DNA from: Phycisphaerales bacterium
GTDB lineage: Bacteria > Planctomycetota > Phycisphaerae > Phycisphaerales > UBA1924
Direction of reading: 5' to 3'
DNA: 64,000 bases
NCBI GenBank assembly: GCA_029260265.1
Contig: JAJDDO010000024.1
Location: 683,458-747,457, forward strand
Of this stretch, positions 52,400 through 61,550 are shown piece after piece. Position 1 is the first letter of the stretch; every line of letters starts with the position of its first letter. The translations under genes were made by a program, and so were the position numbers. The notes under the pieces are model-generated. The model did not search any database. It saw only the letters and a program-made list of their open reading frames with translations, and had not been told where the DNA came from.

Positions 52400-53269
52400 A
52401 TGCTTTCGTCGCTACGGAAATTAAGAACAGAATCTGGCCTAGGAGTAACGCCATTACTGTTAAGTGCATTATGCTCGCTGTATTTTTGGATGGCTTGGCT
52501 TTTGCTTGATACTCCGACAACTAAGGGGCCTGCTGTTTCGGCATGGCGAGGCAGTGTTAACGATCCTAGTTTTATAGACTTGTTTGGAAAAAGATGGGAG
52601 ATGTATCTTAGTCTCCGCACAGAATCAATTAGCTTGATTTTTTTGTCTGGTGTATTGATTGTTTTTTCACTCGCGGTGCATAGGACTCAGAAAGAAAAGT
52701 TCGAAATTCCTTTGATTGGAGATGTGCAGAGGGGGACAATTCACGCGGTGCTGCCCTTTGCGATCGTATCCGTTTGGACTCGCTGGGGATATGTTCTCCA
52801 TAGCCTCATTGAGAACAGAGTTGCAATCTGGGATCTTACGAAGGCACATCAAGAACCCATGCAGGGGCAGTACGGCTCCTTGTTGCGTGGCGGGTTCTTT
52901 GGGGATCAGTGGTTTTATTCTTATATGAGTGATTATATGATTGTGAAGCGATCGGTGATTGCAGACGCAGGGAACTTGATGGTTATGATAGGTTTCGCGA
53001 TATTCTTCGCAGCGATGCATGCATCCGCGATGGCATTGCCGATATATTACAAGAATAGAACCGCAGATGTTTCTAAAGAGTTGTCTGTTTTTCTTTGGTC
53101 CGTATTTTCTATAGTTGCATTCGCCTTTGTGTTATCGCATGCCCAGTTTTACTTTGCTGGACAGCATCCGAGTTGGTTTAATGGCGTTTGTTGGGGCTGT
53201 GTAGTTCTTTGGCTCGGAATCTATGAATGGATTGATAGGTACAAAAGAAAAAACATTAACGATTCTTGA
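52400..53269 (+). CDS. AT-rich membrane protein of unknown function
   Basis: The 289-residue protein has about six or seven hydrophobic segments with aromatic-rich loops. I recognise no family. Base composition is clearly lower in GC than its neighbours: a hand count of 53101-53160 gives 25 of 60 G+C, while flanking genes are near 60%. Codons such as TTA, TTT, ATA and AGA are common, unlike the rest of the window. The ATG at 52400 comes one base after the putA stop, so it may be translated from the putA message. The composition suggests recent transfer. Confidence 0.7.
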   Translation: MLSSLRKLRTESGLGVTPLLLSALCSLYFWMAWLLLDTPTTKGPAVSAWRGSVNDPSFIDLFGKRWEMYLSLRTESISLIFLSGVLIVFSLAVHRTQKEKFEIPLIGDVQRGTIHAVLPFAIVSVWTRWGYVLHSLIENRVAIWDLTKAHQEPMQGQYGSLLRGGFFGDQWFYSYMSDYMIVKRSVIADAGNLMVMIGFAIFFAAMHASAMALPIYYKNRTADVSKELSVFLWSVFSIVAFAFVLSHAQFYFAGQHPSWFNGVCWGCVVLWLGIYEWIDRYKRKNINDS

Positions 53270-53276
53270 ACTCGCG

Positions 53277-53876
53277 TTAGTGTTCGCAGCACCCCGACGA
53301 CGAGCAGCATGAACTCTTGCCGCCCTTGCGTGGTTCCCATTCGCCTTTGTTGCCCTTGATCAGGTCAAGCATCGGCCACACTGCGCAGAAGTCGTCGCCG
53401 GGGCCAAAGGGCTGGTCGCCGGTGCGAACGATGCTGCCGTCTTCGTTTTTATGGAACGCTGAAACGCCCGGCCACGGGCTGCCCTTGTCGTCGGTGTAGC
53501 CCATGGCTTTGGCAAACTCGGAGTCGTGCCCGCTGACGACGGGGTAGTCCCATCCGCGCTCTTTGGCAAAGCTCGCAGCGACCGCAGGCGGATCATTCGA
53601 GCACAACACAAACCCGCACCGCTCCTGGAGATGATCCGCAATCCCGATGAAACCATCCGCCCACAGCGAGCAGTACTCGCAGCCGCGCCCCATGTTGTGA
53701 ATCACGAGCAACTCGGTCTTGTCACCAAAGAGCGACGAGAGATTGATCGGCGTGCTGTCGAGATTGGTCAACACCCAATCCTCGGTCGGCTCTGGTGGTG
53801 CGTCGGCGATTGCTTGGCGGAGTGCTGCCTTCGCATCGGTTACTGCTTGATAGAGTTTCTTGGTTTGATCATTCAT
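53277..53876 (-). CDS. DUF899/thioredoxin-like protein with Cys-rich tail
   Basis: The ~199-residue protein has a thioredoxin-like fold of the DUF899 kind. DWVLTNLDSTPINLSSLFGDKTELLVIHNMG is the first part. GCEYCSLWADG gives a C-x2-C pair near residue 80, and the remainder contains FVLCSNDPPAVAASFAKERGW. The last dozen residues are SSCCSSSGCCEH, which look like a metal-binding tail. The start ATG at 53876 is preferred over an extension of 12 codons. It is convergent with the AT-rich gene and follows rpoD's region on the opposite side. Confidence 0.75.
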   Translation of the reverse strand: MNDQTKKLYQAVTDAKAALRQAIADAPPEPTEDWVLTNLDSTPINLSSLFGDKTELLVIHNMGRGCEYCSLWADGFIGIADHLQERCGFVLCSNDPPAVAASFAKERGWDYPVVSGHDSEFAKAMGYTDDKGSPWPGVSAFHKNEDGSIVRTGDQPFGPGDDFCAVWPMLDLIKGNKGEWEPRKGGKSSCCSSSGCCEH

Positions 53877-53917
53877 GCATCGAGTGTACCCGAATGATCT
53901 GGCGAAACGCAAGCCGA

Positions 53918-55810
53918 TTATCGGCGTTTTGGCTCGCGTGAAGCCTTGGGGGTGTCCACAAAGCCCGAGAGCTTCCGCGAGCGGATCGGATGCTGGAGCT
54001 TGCGGATCGCCTTTGCCTCGACCTGGCGGACGCGTTCGCGGGTGACCTTGAAGATCCGTCCGACTTCTTCGAGCGTGTAGGTGTACCCGTCGCCGATGCC
54101 ATAGCGGAGCTTGATAATCTCGCGTTCACGATAGGTGAGCGTTTTGAGAACGAGCTCGATGCGCCCCTTGAGCATATCCTGGGCCGCCGCTTGCGAGGGA
54201 GACAGCTGGTTGGTGTCCTCGATGAACTCGCCGAAGTTGGAATCTTCGGATTCGCCCACCGGGCGATCGAGCGAAACAGGATGCCGAGAGATGCTCAACA
54301 CCCGGCGGACCTCGGTGGGGGTCATCTCGGCGCGTGCCGCAATCTCGTCGGCGGTTGGTTCCATGCCCGAGCTCTGCGTCAGCTCCTTCTGGATATTGCG
54401 GAGCTTGGTGATCGTTTCGATCATGTGCACAGGGATGCGGATTGTGCGTGCGTGGTCCGCGATCGATCGCGTAATCGCTTGGCGGATCCACCAGGTCGCA
54501 TAGGTCGAGAACTTGTACCCTCGTTTGTACTCAAACTTATCGACCGCACGCATCAGCCCGGTGTTGCCCTCTTGGATGACATCAAGGAACCCGAGCCCGC
54601 GGTTGCGGTACTTTTTGGCGATCGAAACCACCAGCCGCAGGTTCCCGCCCGAAAGATCACGCTTGGCCTGTTCGTATTCCCAGAACACGGTGGAGATTGT
54701 TTTGACGCGCAGATCAAGCTGCTTGGGCTCTTCGAGCACCAACGCGCGGAGCCCGTCGAGCTCTTCTCGCATGACTTCAAGATCGTCCTTGTCGTATTTT
54801 TTGGGGAATCGAGCCGCCTGGAGCATCTCCTCTTGCAGGCTCTGGATCTTGAGCAGTCTCGATTTGAGCTTGCGCATCATCGGCACGATCCGCCCGGTCC
54901 GCAGGCACAACTCCTCGATCAACGCGGCCATCCGCGTTCGCCTCGCATCGATCCGGTCCCTGATCGCCCTTGCCTTCTTTGTCTCGCGGATGTTCCCATC
55001 ATCACCCCTGAGTTCATCGAGCTTCGCCCAATCATCACGGTTCATTTGGAGAAGCTTCTCGATGGTCGGCAGGTTCGCGGGGATTCTCGCAGAGAGTTTC
55101 TCCTTGGAGTTCTCATCGAGCGTGCTCAATCGGATGGTGCGATCGAACGGCAGCTGCCCGCGTTGCACCTGGTGCAGGATATCGACCACCTGGGCAACGA
55201 TGTAATCGCTCTGCAGGCATCGCCGGCGGAAAATCATCCGGGTCATCTCGATCTTCTTGGCGAGGCGCACCTCTTCATACCGTGAAAGCAACGGGATCGA
55301 ACCCATCTGCGAGAGGTACATCCTGATCGGATCATCCATCTTGGGTGCGGGCATTTGCCCGGCGCCGCTCACCGCTTCGTCGAGATCGCGTTGGATTGAT
55401 TTGGAATCCATCGCGCTCGCTTCGGCGACATCGGTCTCGGCCTGGGATTGATCCTTGGCACTCAACGGCGAGAAATGATGCCGGTTGATTTGCAGCCGCG
55501 TGTGCTCGCCCTTCCCCAAATTCTGCCCACCAACAACCGACATTGCACGAAACTGTTCGCCGATTCTTCCGATGCCACCGATTTTTTGAAGTGTGCCGTC
55601 TTTGTGCGCACGGAACATGCGTCCGCGGTATTCCATCTCATCGATCAGCTCAATGCCCCGCGCGTCGATCTGTGCCAAGAGCGCATGGAGGACACGCGTC
55701 GAGATGAACTCGTCGGGGAGAACATTGTTGAGTTCTTCATACCCGATCCATCCGCGTTGCTCTCCGATGTCGAGCAATGCAGCAACCGCGGGGTGCATGA
55801 TTCCAATCAT
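53918..55810 (-). CDS. rpoD: Primary RNA polymerase sigma factor RpoD
   Basis: This is the housekeeping sigma-70 factor, 630 residues. It has an N-terminal region 1.1-like helical domain and region 1.2 ([19 protein letters not shown]). A long non-conserved insert follows, then regions 2-4. Region 2 includes [21 protein letters not shown] and [15 protein letters not shown], and region 4.2 includes [21 protein letters not shown]. The C-terminal ~20 residues are basic. AGGAGGAAG directly before ATG 55810 is a strong ribosome-binding site. It lies 90 bases downstream of dnaG; TAGAAT overlapping the dnaG stop codon may be an extra promoter. Confidence 0.95.
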   Translation of the reverse strand: MIGIMHPAVAALLDIGEQRGWIGYEELNNVLPDEFISTRVLHALLAQIDARGIELIDEMEYRGRMFRAHKDGTLQKIGGIGRIGEQFRAMSVVGGQNLGKGEHTRLQINRHHFSPLSAKDQSQAETDVAEASAMDSKSIQRDLDEAVSGAGQMPAPKMDDPIRMYLSQMGSIPLLSRYEEVRLAKKIEMTRMIFRRRCLQSDYIVAQVVDILHQVQRGQLPFDRTIRLSTLDENSKEKLSARIPANLPTIEKLLQMNRDDWAKLDELRGDDGNIRETKKARAIRDRIDARRTRMAALIEELCLRTGRIVPMMRKLKSRLLKIQSLQEEMLQAARFPKKYDKDDLEVMREELDGLRALVLEEPKQLDLRVKTISTVFWEYEQAKRDLSGGNLRLVVSIAKKYRNRGLGFLDVIQEGNTGLMRAVDKFEYKRGYKFSTYATWWIRQAITRSIADHARTIRIPVHMIETITKLRNIQKELTQSSGMEPTADEIAARAEMTPTEVRRVLSISRHPVSLDRPVGESEDSNFGEFIEDTNQLSPSQAAAQDMLKGRIELVLKTLTYREREIIKLRYGIGDGYTYTLEEVGRIFKVTRERVRQVEAKAIRKLQHPIRSRKLSGFVDTPKASREPKRR

Positions 55811-55900
55811 AACTTCCTCCTGATACACCCTGATGAACTGCATTCCACCCGCCGTTCATCACCATCCCTGGCCGATCCGTAAATCAGACCGATACACATT

Positions 55901-57781
55901 CTACTCATCAACAAGCCTTGCTTTCCCACCTTTACCAAACCGATTCCTGACCTCCCGCTGACGCTCGATAAACGCACGCAGCCGATCTGTTTCATCCATC
56001 TCCAGATCGGTGTCGTGGCTTTCTGCTCGATCGTGATTCATGGTGAGCATCGCCGAGGCATTCACGCACTCGCGGAACATCCTTCGCACACGCTCGTTCT
56101 CGCCCTCGGTCTCTCTTGAAACCATCTGATGAAGCGTTGTCGCTCGCGGGGCAACATCGGTCTCGTTGTCTTCGCCCTCGCTGAGCACCGCGAGAACCGC
56201 GTGCAGCTCGGACCCGGTGCCGTCCTCAACGGAATCGAGCATCGCCTGGGCGACCATTCGGCTCATCGGCGACGAGAACAATCCAGCGCTGAGCAGGTCC
56301 CGCTCCTCGCTGGACATCGAGATCCAAAGCTGCCCGTCGCACAGCAAGCACCCGAGCAACCGCTCACGGGCATCGGGTTTCCATCCGGTTTCATGATCTG
56401 GATGCTCTTCGATCCCGGGCTCGCTGAATCTTTGCCTCGGCCCGTTTCGACCCGCCCGTAGAGCGTTGACGACGATTGATTCTTCGATCCCCGAAGCGTT
56501 GGCGATCTGGCGGATGACCAGCCGCCGACGGATCGGCGACAGGTTCGCGATCCCCAGCTCGCTCAGTTTGCCGAGTTCATCCTCGATGGCCTGGGTCATC
56601 CGCGCCGGGCCCGCGTCGGACAACGATCGGCGGAGACGATCGAAGTGCCATTTGAGCAAATCCTCTGCTCCGTCTATCACACGCTCGAAGATCTCTGCAC
56701 CGTCGTCGCGTGCGAGCAACTCGTCCGGATCCTTGGCATCGGTGTAGCCGCTCAACGCAGCGACCTTGATATCGATGGTCTCCGAGAACAACACCCCCAG
56801 TGCCCGATCCGCGGCGCGTTGCCCCGCCTCGTCGCCATCAAACAGGAGCACCACCGTATCGCAGAGCCTGCGGAGAACCGTCGCGTGACCACTGGTGAGC
56901 GCGGTCCCGAGCGTGCCGACCACATGCTCGATGCCCGCCTGATGGCAGGCGATCACATCGGTGTAGCCCTCGACGATCACCGCCGTACGCCGTTTCTTGA
57001 TCGCGCGTGCAGCATGATTGAGCCCGTACAGCGTGGTCGATTTGCGAAAGACGCTTGTCTCCGGGCTATTGAGGTATTTGGGTTCGTCTTCGTCATTGAT
57101 CTTGCGCCCGCCGAATGCGATCACGCGCCCGATCTGATCGTGGATGGGAAAGATGAGTCGATTGCGGAGGGCGTCGTACTCGCCGCCGGTCTCGCGCTGC
57201 TTGAGCAGCCCCGCGTCGGCGAATGCCTCGCGGTTGAGTTTCATCTTGTCGATGGTCATGCTGAGCCCGTCCCAACGATCCGCCGATGCGCCGATCTGGA
57301 ATCGATCGACCATCTCGGCTGAGATACCGCGTTGCTCGATGAGCTCGCGAGCGATCTCGCCGTGCTCTGGATGGTTGAGGATCGTGCGGAAGTAGTTCCG
57401 GGCCGCTTCGTTGGCTGCGATGATCTCTTTGCGTCCAACGCCCGATGGCGGAGCGTCACCAGAAGCGTTGCTGGGTGAAAACTTGCTCAGCTCAATGTTG
57501 CCCCGCTCAGCAAGGAACTCGAGCGCTTCGCGGAAGTCCATCGAGTGGTATTTCTGGATGAAGCTGAACACATCGCCGCCCGCGCCGCACACAAAGCAAT
57601 GGAAGATCTGCTTGGTCGGCACCACGCACATAGATGGGTTGCGATCATCATGGAACGGGCACAGCCCGACATACTCGCGTCCTTTGGCCTTGAGCGAGAG
57701 GTGCTCGCCGACGACCGCAGCGATATCCGACGCGTCGCGGACGCGTTGACGATCGTCGTTCTGTGGCGCACTGGCAAACAT
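55901..57781 (-). CDS. dnaG: DNA primase
   Basis: DnaG makes RNA primers for replication. The 626-residue protein has the CHC2 zinc domain (YVGLCPFHDDRNPSMCVV, then FHCFVCGAGGDVFSF). The catalytic core includes LIFPIHDQIGRVIAFGGR. The TOPRIM domain has VIVEGYTDVIACHQAG near residue 275 and LLFDGDEAGQRAADRA near 315. The C-terminal ~180 residues are the variable helicase-binding region. It precedes rpoD, as in the macromolecular-synthesis operon; rpsU is not adjacent. Confidence 0.95.
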   Translation of the reverse strand: MFASAPQNDDRQRVRDASDIAAVVGEHLSLKAKGREYVGLCPFHDDRNPSMCVVPTKQIFHCFVCGAGGDVFSFIQKYHSMDFREALEFLAERGNIELSKFSPSNASGDAPPSGVGRKEIIAANEAARNYFRTILNHPEHGEIARELIEQRGISAEMVDRFQIGASADRWDGLSMTIDKMKLNREAFADAGLLKQRETGGEYDALRNRLIFPIHDQIGRVIAFGGRKINDEDEPKYLNSPETSVFRKSTTLYGLNHAARAIKKRRTAVIVEGYTDVIACHQAGIEHVVGTLGTALTSGHATVLRRLCDTVVLLFDGDEAGQRAADRALGVLFSETIDIKVAALSGYTDAKDPDELLARDDGAEIFERVIDGAEDLLKWHFDRLRRSLSDAGPARMTQAIEDELGKLSELGIANLSPIRRRLVIRQIANASGIEESIVVNALRAGRNGPRQRFSEPGIEEHPDHETGWKPDARERLLGCLLCDGQLWISMSSEERDLLSAGLFSSPMSRMVAQAMLDSVEDGTGSELHAVLAVLSEGEDNETDVAPRATTLHQMVSRETEGENERVRRMFRECVNASAMLTMNHDRAESHDTDLEMDETDRLRAFIERQREVRNRFGKGGKARLVDE

Positions 57782-57946
57782 CGCGTGGTCGCGGCCCTCG
57801 TGTCTGATTCCGTTCGGTTCGTGGACTCCAAAGAGTAGCCCGCGAATGGTATGGTGCCAACGAATCCGTATTTCCGCTCCAAGTGGATCAATTCACTCAT
57901 CTGATCGGACCACCCAGCGTCCGAGATCACGCGGGGGCAGCGCGGA

Positions 57947-57952
57947 TACTAT
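57947..57952 (+). promoter_or_regulatory. Possible leaderless -10 element of the acylphosphatase gene
   Basis: TACTAT lies nine bases before the ATG at 57962 (six before an in-frame TTG is not possible, the TTG starts at 57956). No ribosome-binding site is visible. The rest of the 180-base gap before it shows nothing recognisable. Confidence 0.35.
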
Positions 57953-57961
57953 AGATTGTTC

Positions 57962-58258
57962 ATGATACGCCAAAGGCTCATCTTTCAAGGACGGGTGCAA
58001 CGCGTCGGGTTTCGCGCCCGTGCATCGCTCGTTGCCCAGCACCACAGGGTGACCGGATGGGTCCGCAACGAGCCCGATGGCACGGTGATGCTCGAAGTAC
58101 AAGGGTCACAGAACGAGGTGAATGATTACCTCAGTGAACTCCGCAGGCGAACCTCCGGGCTCGTTGATACCGAGATCCGTGCGGCCATACGCCCCGAGCA
58201 GGCTGAAACGAGCTTCTCCATCGACCGCCATTCTCACTCGGATCATTCCCCATGTTGA
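57962..58258 (+). CDS. Acylphosphatase
   Basis: The 98-residue protein hydrolyses carboxyl-phosphate bonds such as in acetyl phosphate. It has the signature FQGRVQRVGFRARAS, in which the catalytic Arg of VGFR is kept and the usual VQGVGFR reads VQRVGFR. It also has GWVRNEPDGTVMLEVQG with the catalytic Asn. ATG 57962 is chosen over TTG 57956 two codons upstream. It overlaps the following HAD gene by seven bases. Confidence 0.9.
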   Translation: MIRQRLIFQGRVQRVGFRARASLVAQHHRVTGWVRNEPDGTVMLEVQGSQNEVNDYLSELRRRTSGLVDTEIRAAIRPEQAETSFSIDRHSHSDHSPC

Positions 58259-58977
58259 TCTTGTACGATATTGATATGACGCTGCTCGAAACCCGGCACA
58301 TCGGGGTCGATTGCCTCCATGAGGCCGGACGCGATCAGTTCGATCCGGGATTCTCTGTCGAAGGCGTCAACTTTGGCGGATCGCTGGACCCCAACATCAT
58401 CGCCGAGATGCTCGCTATGAACGGCATCGAAATCAACGAAACCAACATCGCCGCCATGCGCACCGGGTACCACCAACGGCTGCGCGCTGCAGCAGACGAT
58501 CGAGAAGTATCCTGGGCACTGCCCGGAGCCCACGAGCTTGTTCGGGCGACGCGTGAGCTCTCGATGAGCACAACGCTCGGTTTGCTGACGGGTAACTTCG
58601 CCGAGACCGGCACCATCAAGGTTCAAGAGGCCGGCTTTGAGATGGCTGACTTTGAGATTTGTGTCTGGGGTGATGATTCGCCTCATCTTCCGCCTGTTCG
58701 CTCGCACCTCCCGCCGGTGGCGATCGAACGATTTGCAGCGATGAAAGGGCATCGCCCGGATTCCGAATCTGTCATTATCGTGGGCGATACTGTCCATGAT
58801 GTCTCGTGTGCGCTCGATTCGGGGTGCAAAGTGCTCGCGGTGGCGACCGGGCACGCGAGCGCTGACGAGCTGCGTTCCGCGGGGGCGCACCATGTGGTCG
58901 ACAACCTGACCGACACCAAGGGGATTATTCGATGGCTGACCAATCAGTTGCTCCCGTTCGCTCAATCGAACGCTTGA
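58252..58977 (+). CDS. HAD-superfamily phosphatase (Gph-like)
   Basis: The 241-residue protein has HAD motif I as LYDIDMTLLETRH (D-x-D-x-T), motif II near LGLLTGNFAETG, a conserved Lys downstream, and motif IV in VIIVGDTVHDVSCAL. A helical cap domain (about 15-85) is typical of phosphoglycolate-phosphatase relatives. Substrate is not determined. It overlaps the acylphosphatase gene by seven bases and the DUF418 gene by 46, so the three are translated together. Confidence 0.88.
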   Translation: MLILYDIDMTLLETRHIGVDCLHEAGRDQFDPGFSVEGVNFGGSLDPNIIAEMLAMNGIEINETNIAAMRTGYHQRLRAAADDREVSWALPGAHELVRATRELSMSTTLGLLTGNFAETGTIKVQEAGFEMADFEICVWGDDSPHLPPVRSHLPPVAIERFAAMKGHRPDSESVIIVGDTVHDVSCALDSGCKVLAVATGHASADELRSAGAHHVVDNLTDTKGIIRWLTNQLLPFAQSNA

Positions 58978-60188
58978 AATCACTCGATACACTCCGTGGG
59001 TTTGCGCTCTTGGGGATTCTGGTGCCCAATATAGTCGCCTTTGGCTGGCCTCAGATCGCGATGGTTGATTCTCAAGTGATGGGGGATTCGGGCGCGAACT
59101 CGCTCGGTCTGAAGATAACCTCGATGGCGTTCCTCGGGAAGTTCATGTTTAACTTTGCGATGCTGTTCGGGGCCGGGGTGATCGTGTATTCAAAGAAGTA
59201 TGATCACGCCGATCGGCCAACCAGGCTTCACACCGGTGCGTGGCTCTGGTACAAGCGGTGTGCGATTTTGCTCGGCTTTGGGCTTCTTCACGCATATCTA
59301 TTCTGGTACGGCGACATCCTCACCATGTACGCAATAGCAGGGCTGACACTGCTCTGGTGGGTGAGGCGAATCCCGATTTCAATCCAAGCAGTCCTCGCAA
59401 TTGTTTTCTACATGATTACGACACTGCTGATGCTCGGGCTGACGCTCTTCGGGGTCTGGGCGATCAAGGAAGGGCATATCACGGAAGCCCAGATGTCCGG
59501 CACCGATCCGCAGATCGAGATCGATGCGTACCTCGGCTCGTGGATGAGCGCGTTTGGAATCCGATTCCAGACCTCGATCATGATGCACTTGTTTATGGTG
59601 CCTTTTTTCCTCCCTGTTCTCTGGGGCATCATGCTGCTCGGCATGGTCCTGACACGCAACGGCGTGCTCTGCGGGTTCCGCTCGATGGGGTTCTATCTCA
59701 TCTCCGGAATACTCGGGGTATTGGTCGGGGGAACGGCGACCTATCTCGTGTATACAAGCCTCAACTCGCCGGACAAGGAGTTTGGCGATCTCATCTGGCG
59801 GGCGATATCGCAAGCGGTCGGCATCCCCCTCGCTCTCGGGTACGCCATGCTGGTTATCGCGGCAACGAAAACTAAGCTGTTCAACTTCATCACCACGCCG
59901 CTGGCGGCGGTGGGGCGGATGGCGCTGACCAACTATTTTCTGCACACACTGTTATGCACTTCCCTCTTCTACGGCTACGGATGGGGGATGGGGTACTTTG
60001 GCAAAATTCAGTATCCCGGGCTCTGGTATGTCATTGGCACCGTGTGGGTTGTGAACATTGTGTTCAGCATGCTCTGGTTGAAGTTCTTCCGGTTCGGCCC
60101 GGTCGAGTGGGCATGGCGGTGCATGACCTATGGAAAACTCCTCCCGATCTTGCACAAACCAACCACGGCAGCGCAACCGCAACCCTGA
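58932..60188 (+). CDS. DUF418 membrane protein
   Basis: The 418-residue protein starts ERLKSLDTLRGFALLGILVPNI, the usual N-terminus of DUF418 proteins. It has about nine to ten membrane segments, with the conserved FNFAMLFGAG-like stretch and the C-terminal GRMALTNYFLHTLLCTSLFYGYG region. Members are probable transporters or acyltransferase-like membrane proteins of unknown role. The ATG at 58932 lies 46 bases inside the HAD gene. Confidence 0.88.
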   Translation: MADQSVAPVRSIERLKSLDTLRGFALLGILVPNIVAFGWPQIAMVDSQVMGDSGANSLGLKITSMAFLGKFMFNFAMLFGAGVIVYSKKYDHADRPTRLHTGAWLWYKRCAILLGFGLLHAYLFWYGDILTMYAIAGLTLLWWVRRIPISIQAVLAIVFYMITTLLMLGLTLFGVWAIKEGHITEAQMSGTDPQIEIDAYLGSWMSAFGIRFQTSIMMHLFMVPFFLPVLWGIMLLGMVLTRNGVLCGFRSMGFYLISGILGVLVGGTATYLVYTSLNSPDKEFGDLIWRAISQAVGIPLALGYAMLVIAATKTKLFNFITTPLAAVGRMALTNYFLHTLLCTSLFYGYGWGMGYFGKIQYPGLWYVIGTVWVVNIVFSMLWLKFFRFGPVEWAWRCMTYGKLLPILHKPTTAAQPQP

Positions 60189-60193
60189 TCGGA

Positions 60194-60199
60194 TACACT
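60194..60199 (+). promoter_or_regulatory. Possible -10 element for the gene at 60225
   Basis: TACACT lies 25 bases before the ATG, leaving a short leader that holds GGAGG. No -35 hexamer is evident. Confidence 0.3.
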
Positions 60200-60224
60200 G
60201 CATCAACGGCAAGGAGGCCACCAT

Positions 60225-60971
60225 ATGCCCGCCAGCTATCGCGCACTGTGCTCTGATTTTTATATCAACCTCAAGATGAATGTCCGGATGGAGCTCCCCT
60301 CCAACCGTGAGCCCGTGCTCGAACTCTTCGAACGCGTCCGCCGATCGTACCCAGCGATGAACGCGTTTCGTCGGTATAAAGAAGAGCTCGCCCTCGAGAG
60401 CGCTGCCAATGCCACGCCGCACCAATGGATGGCGATCCGTTCGAGTTCGGTCCGCGCGGGCGTGGTGAATCCATCAACCGAGGAAGAGATGTACGGGCTG
60501 CACCGCATCGCCGCCGAGGTCTCGCCGTACTACCTCTCGATCTCACCGTTGGATCTCGAGTACATCGAACTGCTCTACGGGTTTGACCTGCAGGCATCGG
60601 GCAACCACAACGCCATCGTCGCCGCGTCGTTGCTCGGTGGGTCGCCGTTGTCGAATCTGGTCGAGTCCGATTCTGTCCGCGTCACCGATTGTCAACCGAT
60701 GGTCGGCATGACGATGACCGATGAAACCGGGCTCGAAGTCCATTTCGAGGTGAAGACACGATCCAAGAAAGGCAAGGCGGACGGAGCGCCGACCACCGAG
60801 CCGATCAGCGTCTACCTCACCCTTCGCAAGTACGACCCGGTCACTAAACTCGATGGGCTGGTCGACCAGCTCAATGAACTGGTCGGGCGTGGGCAAGAAC
60901 TTGTCGATGAGTACGCGGTGCCGAATCTGCTGGTGCCGTTACGCGACGAGATCGCATCGAGCTCGTTCTGA
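60225..60971 (+). CDS. Conserved-type protein of unknown function
   Basis: The 248-residue soluble protein shows no signal peptide or membrane segment. It starts MPASYRALCSDFYINLKMNV and contains a helical first half, ISPLDLEYIELLYGFDL in the middle, and a strand-rich second half (VGMTMTDETGLEVHFEVKT, then ISVYLTLRKYD). I cannot name a family. AAGGAGG lies upstream of the ATG. A small membrane protein gene follows after 31 bases. Confidence 0.65.
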   Translation: MPASYRALCSDFYINLKMNVRMELPSNREPVLELFERVRRSYPAMNAFRRYKEELALESAANATPHQWMAIRSSSVRAGVVNPSTEEEMYGLHRIAAEVSPYYLSISPLDLEYIELLYGFDLQASGNHNAIVAASLLGGSPLSNLVESDSVRVTDCQPMVGMTMTDETGLEVHFEVKTRSKKGKADGAPTTEPISVYLTLRKYDPVTKLDGLVDQLNELVGRGQELVDEYAVPNLLVPLRDEIASSSF

Positions 60972-60990
60972 TCTTTCGCAGAGTTTCTGC

Positions 60991-60996
60991 TAGAGT
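60991..60996 (+). promoter_or_regulatory. Putative leaderless -10 element of the gene at 61003
   Basis: TAGAGT is followed by GCGCTC and the ATG at 61003. Confidence 0.4.
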
Positions 60997-61002
60997 GCGC
61001 TC

Positions 61003-61296
61003 ATGATGATTCTGCTCGCCCAAACACGGATTGACCCGACGCTCTGGATCTGGTTGGGCGTGCTGGTGGTCATTGTGCTGATTGGCGGCGCGGTGTTGAT
61101 CGCGATCCGCCGGAAGCTCTTTGCCGAGAATCCGAACGAGGATTTTCAGTCCGGCGGGATGCTCGAGCAGATGCGGATCATGCATCAACAGGGCAAAATA
61201 TCCGATGAGGAATACGAAGAAACCCGCTCGGCTCTGATCAACAAGGTCTCTGCGAACAAGCCTTTGCCCGAGCCAGAGACCGATCGCAAGGAGTAG
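61003..61296 (+). CDS. Small membrane protein with SHOCT-like C-terminus
   Basis: The 97-residue protein has one N-terminal membrane segment (about 14-36, WIWLGVLVVIVLIGGAVLIA) followed by basic residues. The cytoplasmic part contains MLEQMRIMHQQGKISDEEYEETRSAL in pieces matching the short SHOCT-like helical motif (x-G-x-I-S-D-E-E-Y/F). Role unknown. Confidence 0.7.
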   Translation: MMILLAQTRIDPTLWIWLGVLVVIVLIGGAVLIAIRRKLFAENPNEDFQSGGMLEQMRIMHQQGKISDEEYEETRSALINKVSANKPLPEPETDRKE

Positions 61297-61443
61297 TTCC
61301 CCATACATGGAGCGGGTAGTTCTCCGGTTTATGACGGTTATTCCGGTGTTTCTCGGCATATCCCGCGCGTGCGCTCTGGCGTTTCAGGACCGAGCGGGCT
61401 AGGGTTTTCCGTCTGGCATGAATAGCCCCGCCCGATTCGCAAT

Positions 61444-61468
61444 CTGAAACAACTTGCCGGCGTTTCAG
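61444..61468. promoter_or_regulatory. Palindromic operator-like site upstream of clpX
   Basis: CTGAAAC (61444-61450) and GTTTCAG (61462-61468) form a perfect 7-bp inverted repeat with an 11-base spacer. A further GTTTCAG lies at 61381-61387, inside an 11-base direct repeat GGCGTTTCAGG (61378-61388 and 61459-61469). The sites lie 80-170 bases upstream of clpX in a 254-base non-coding stretch, where a stress regulator could bind; nothing else is seen there. Confidence 0.35.
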
Positions 61469-61550
61469 GGTTGAGATGGGGGGCGTGTTTGCCCGATACC
61501 AGTGAGGAATCCCCCGGTTTGTCCGATGGGGGGCAACCAACGATGGAGCA

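Noticed and set aside
53990..55285. 431-codon open frame antisense to rpoD
   Set aside because: It mirrors the well-conserved sigma factor frame and has no recognisable domain or ribosome-binding site.
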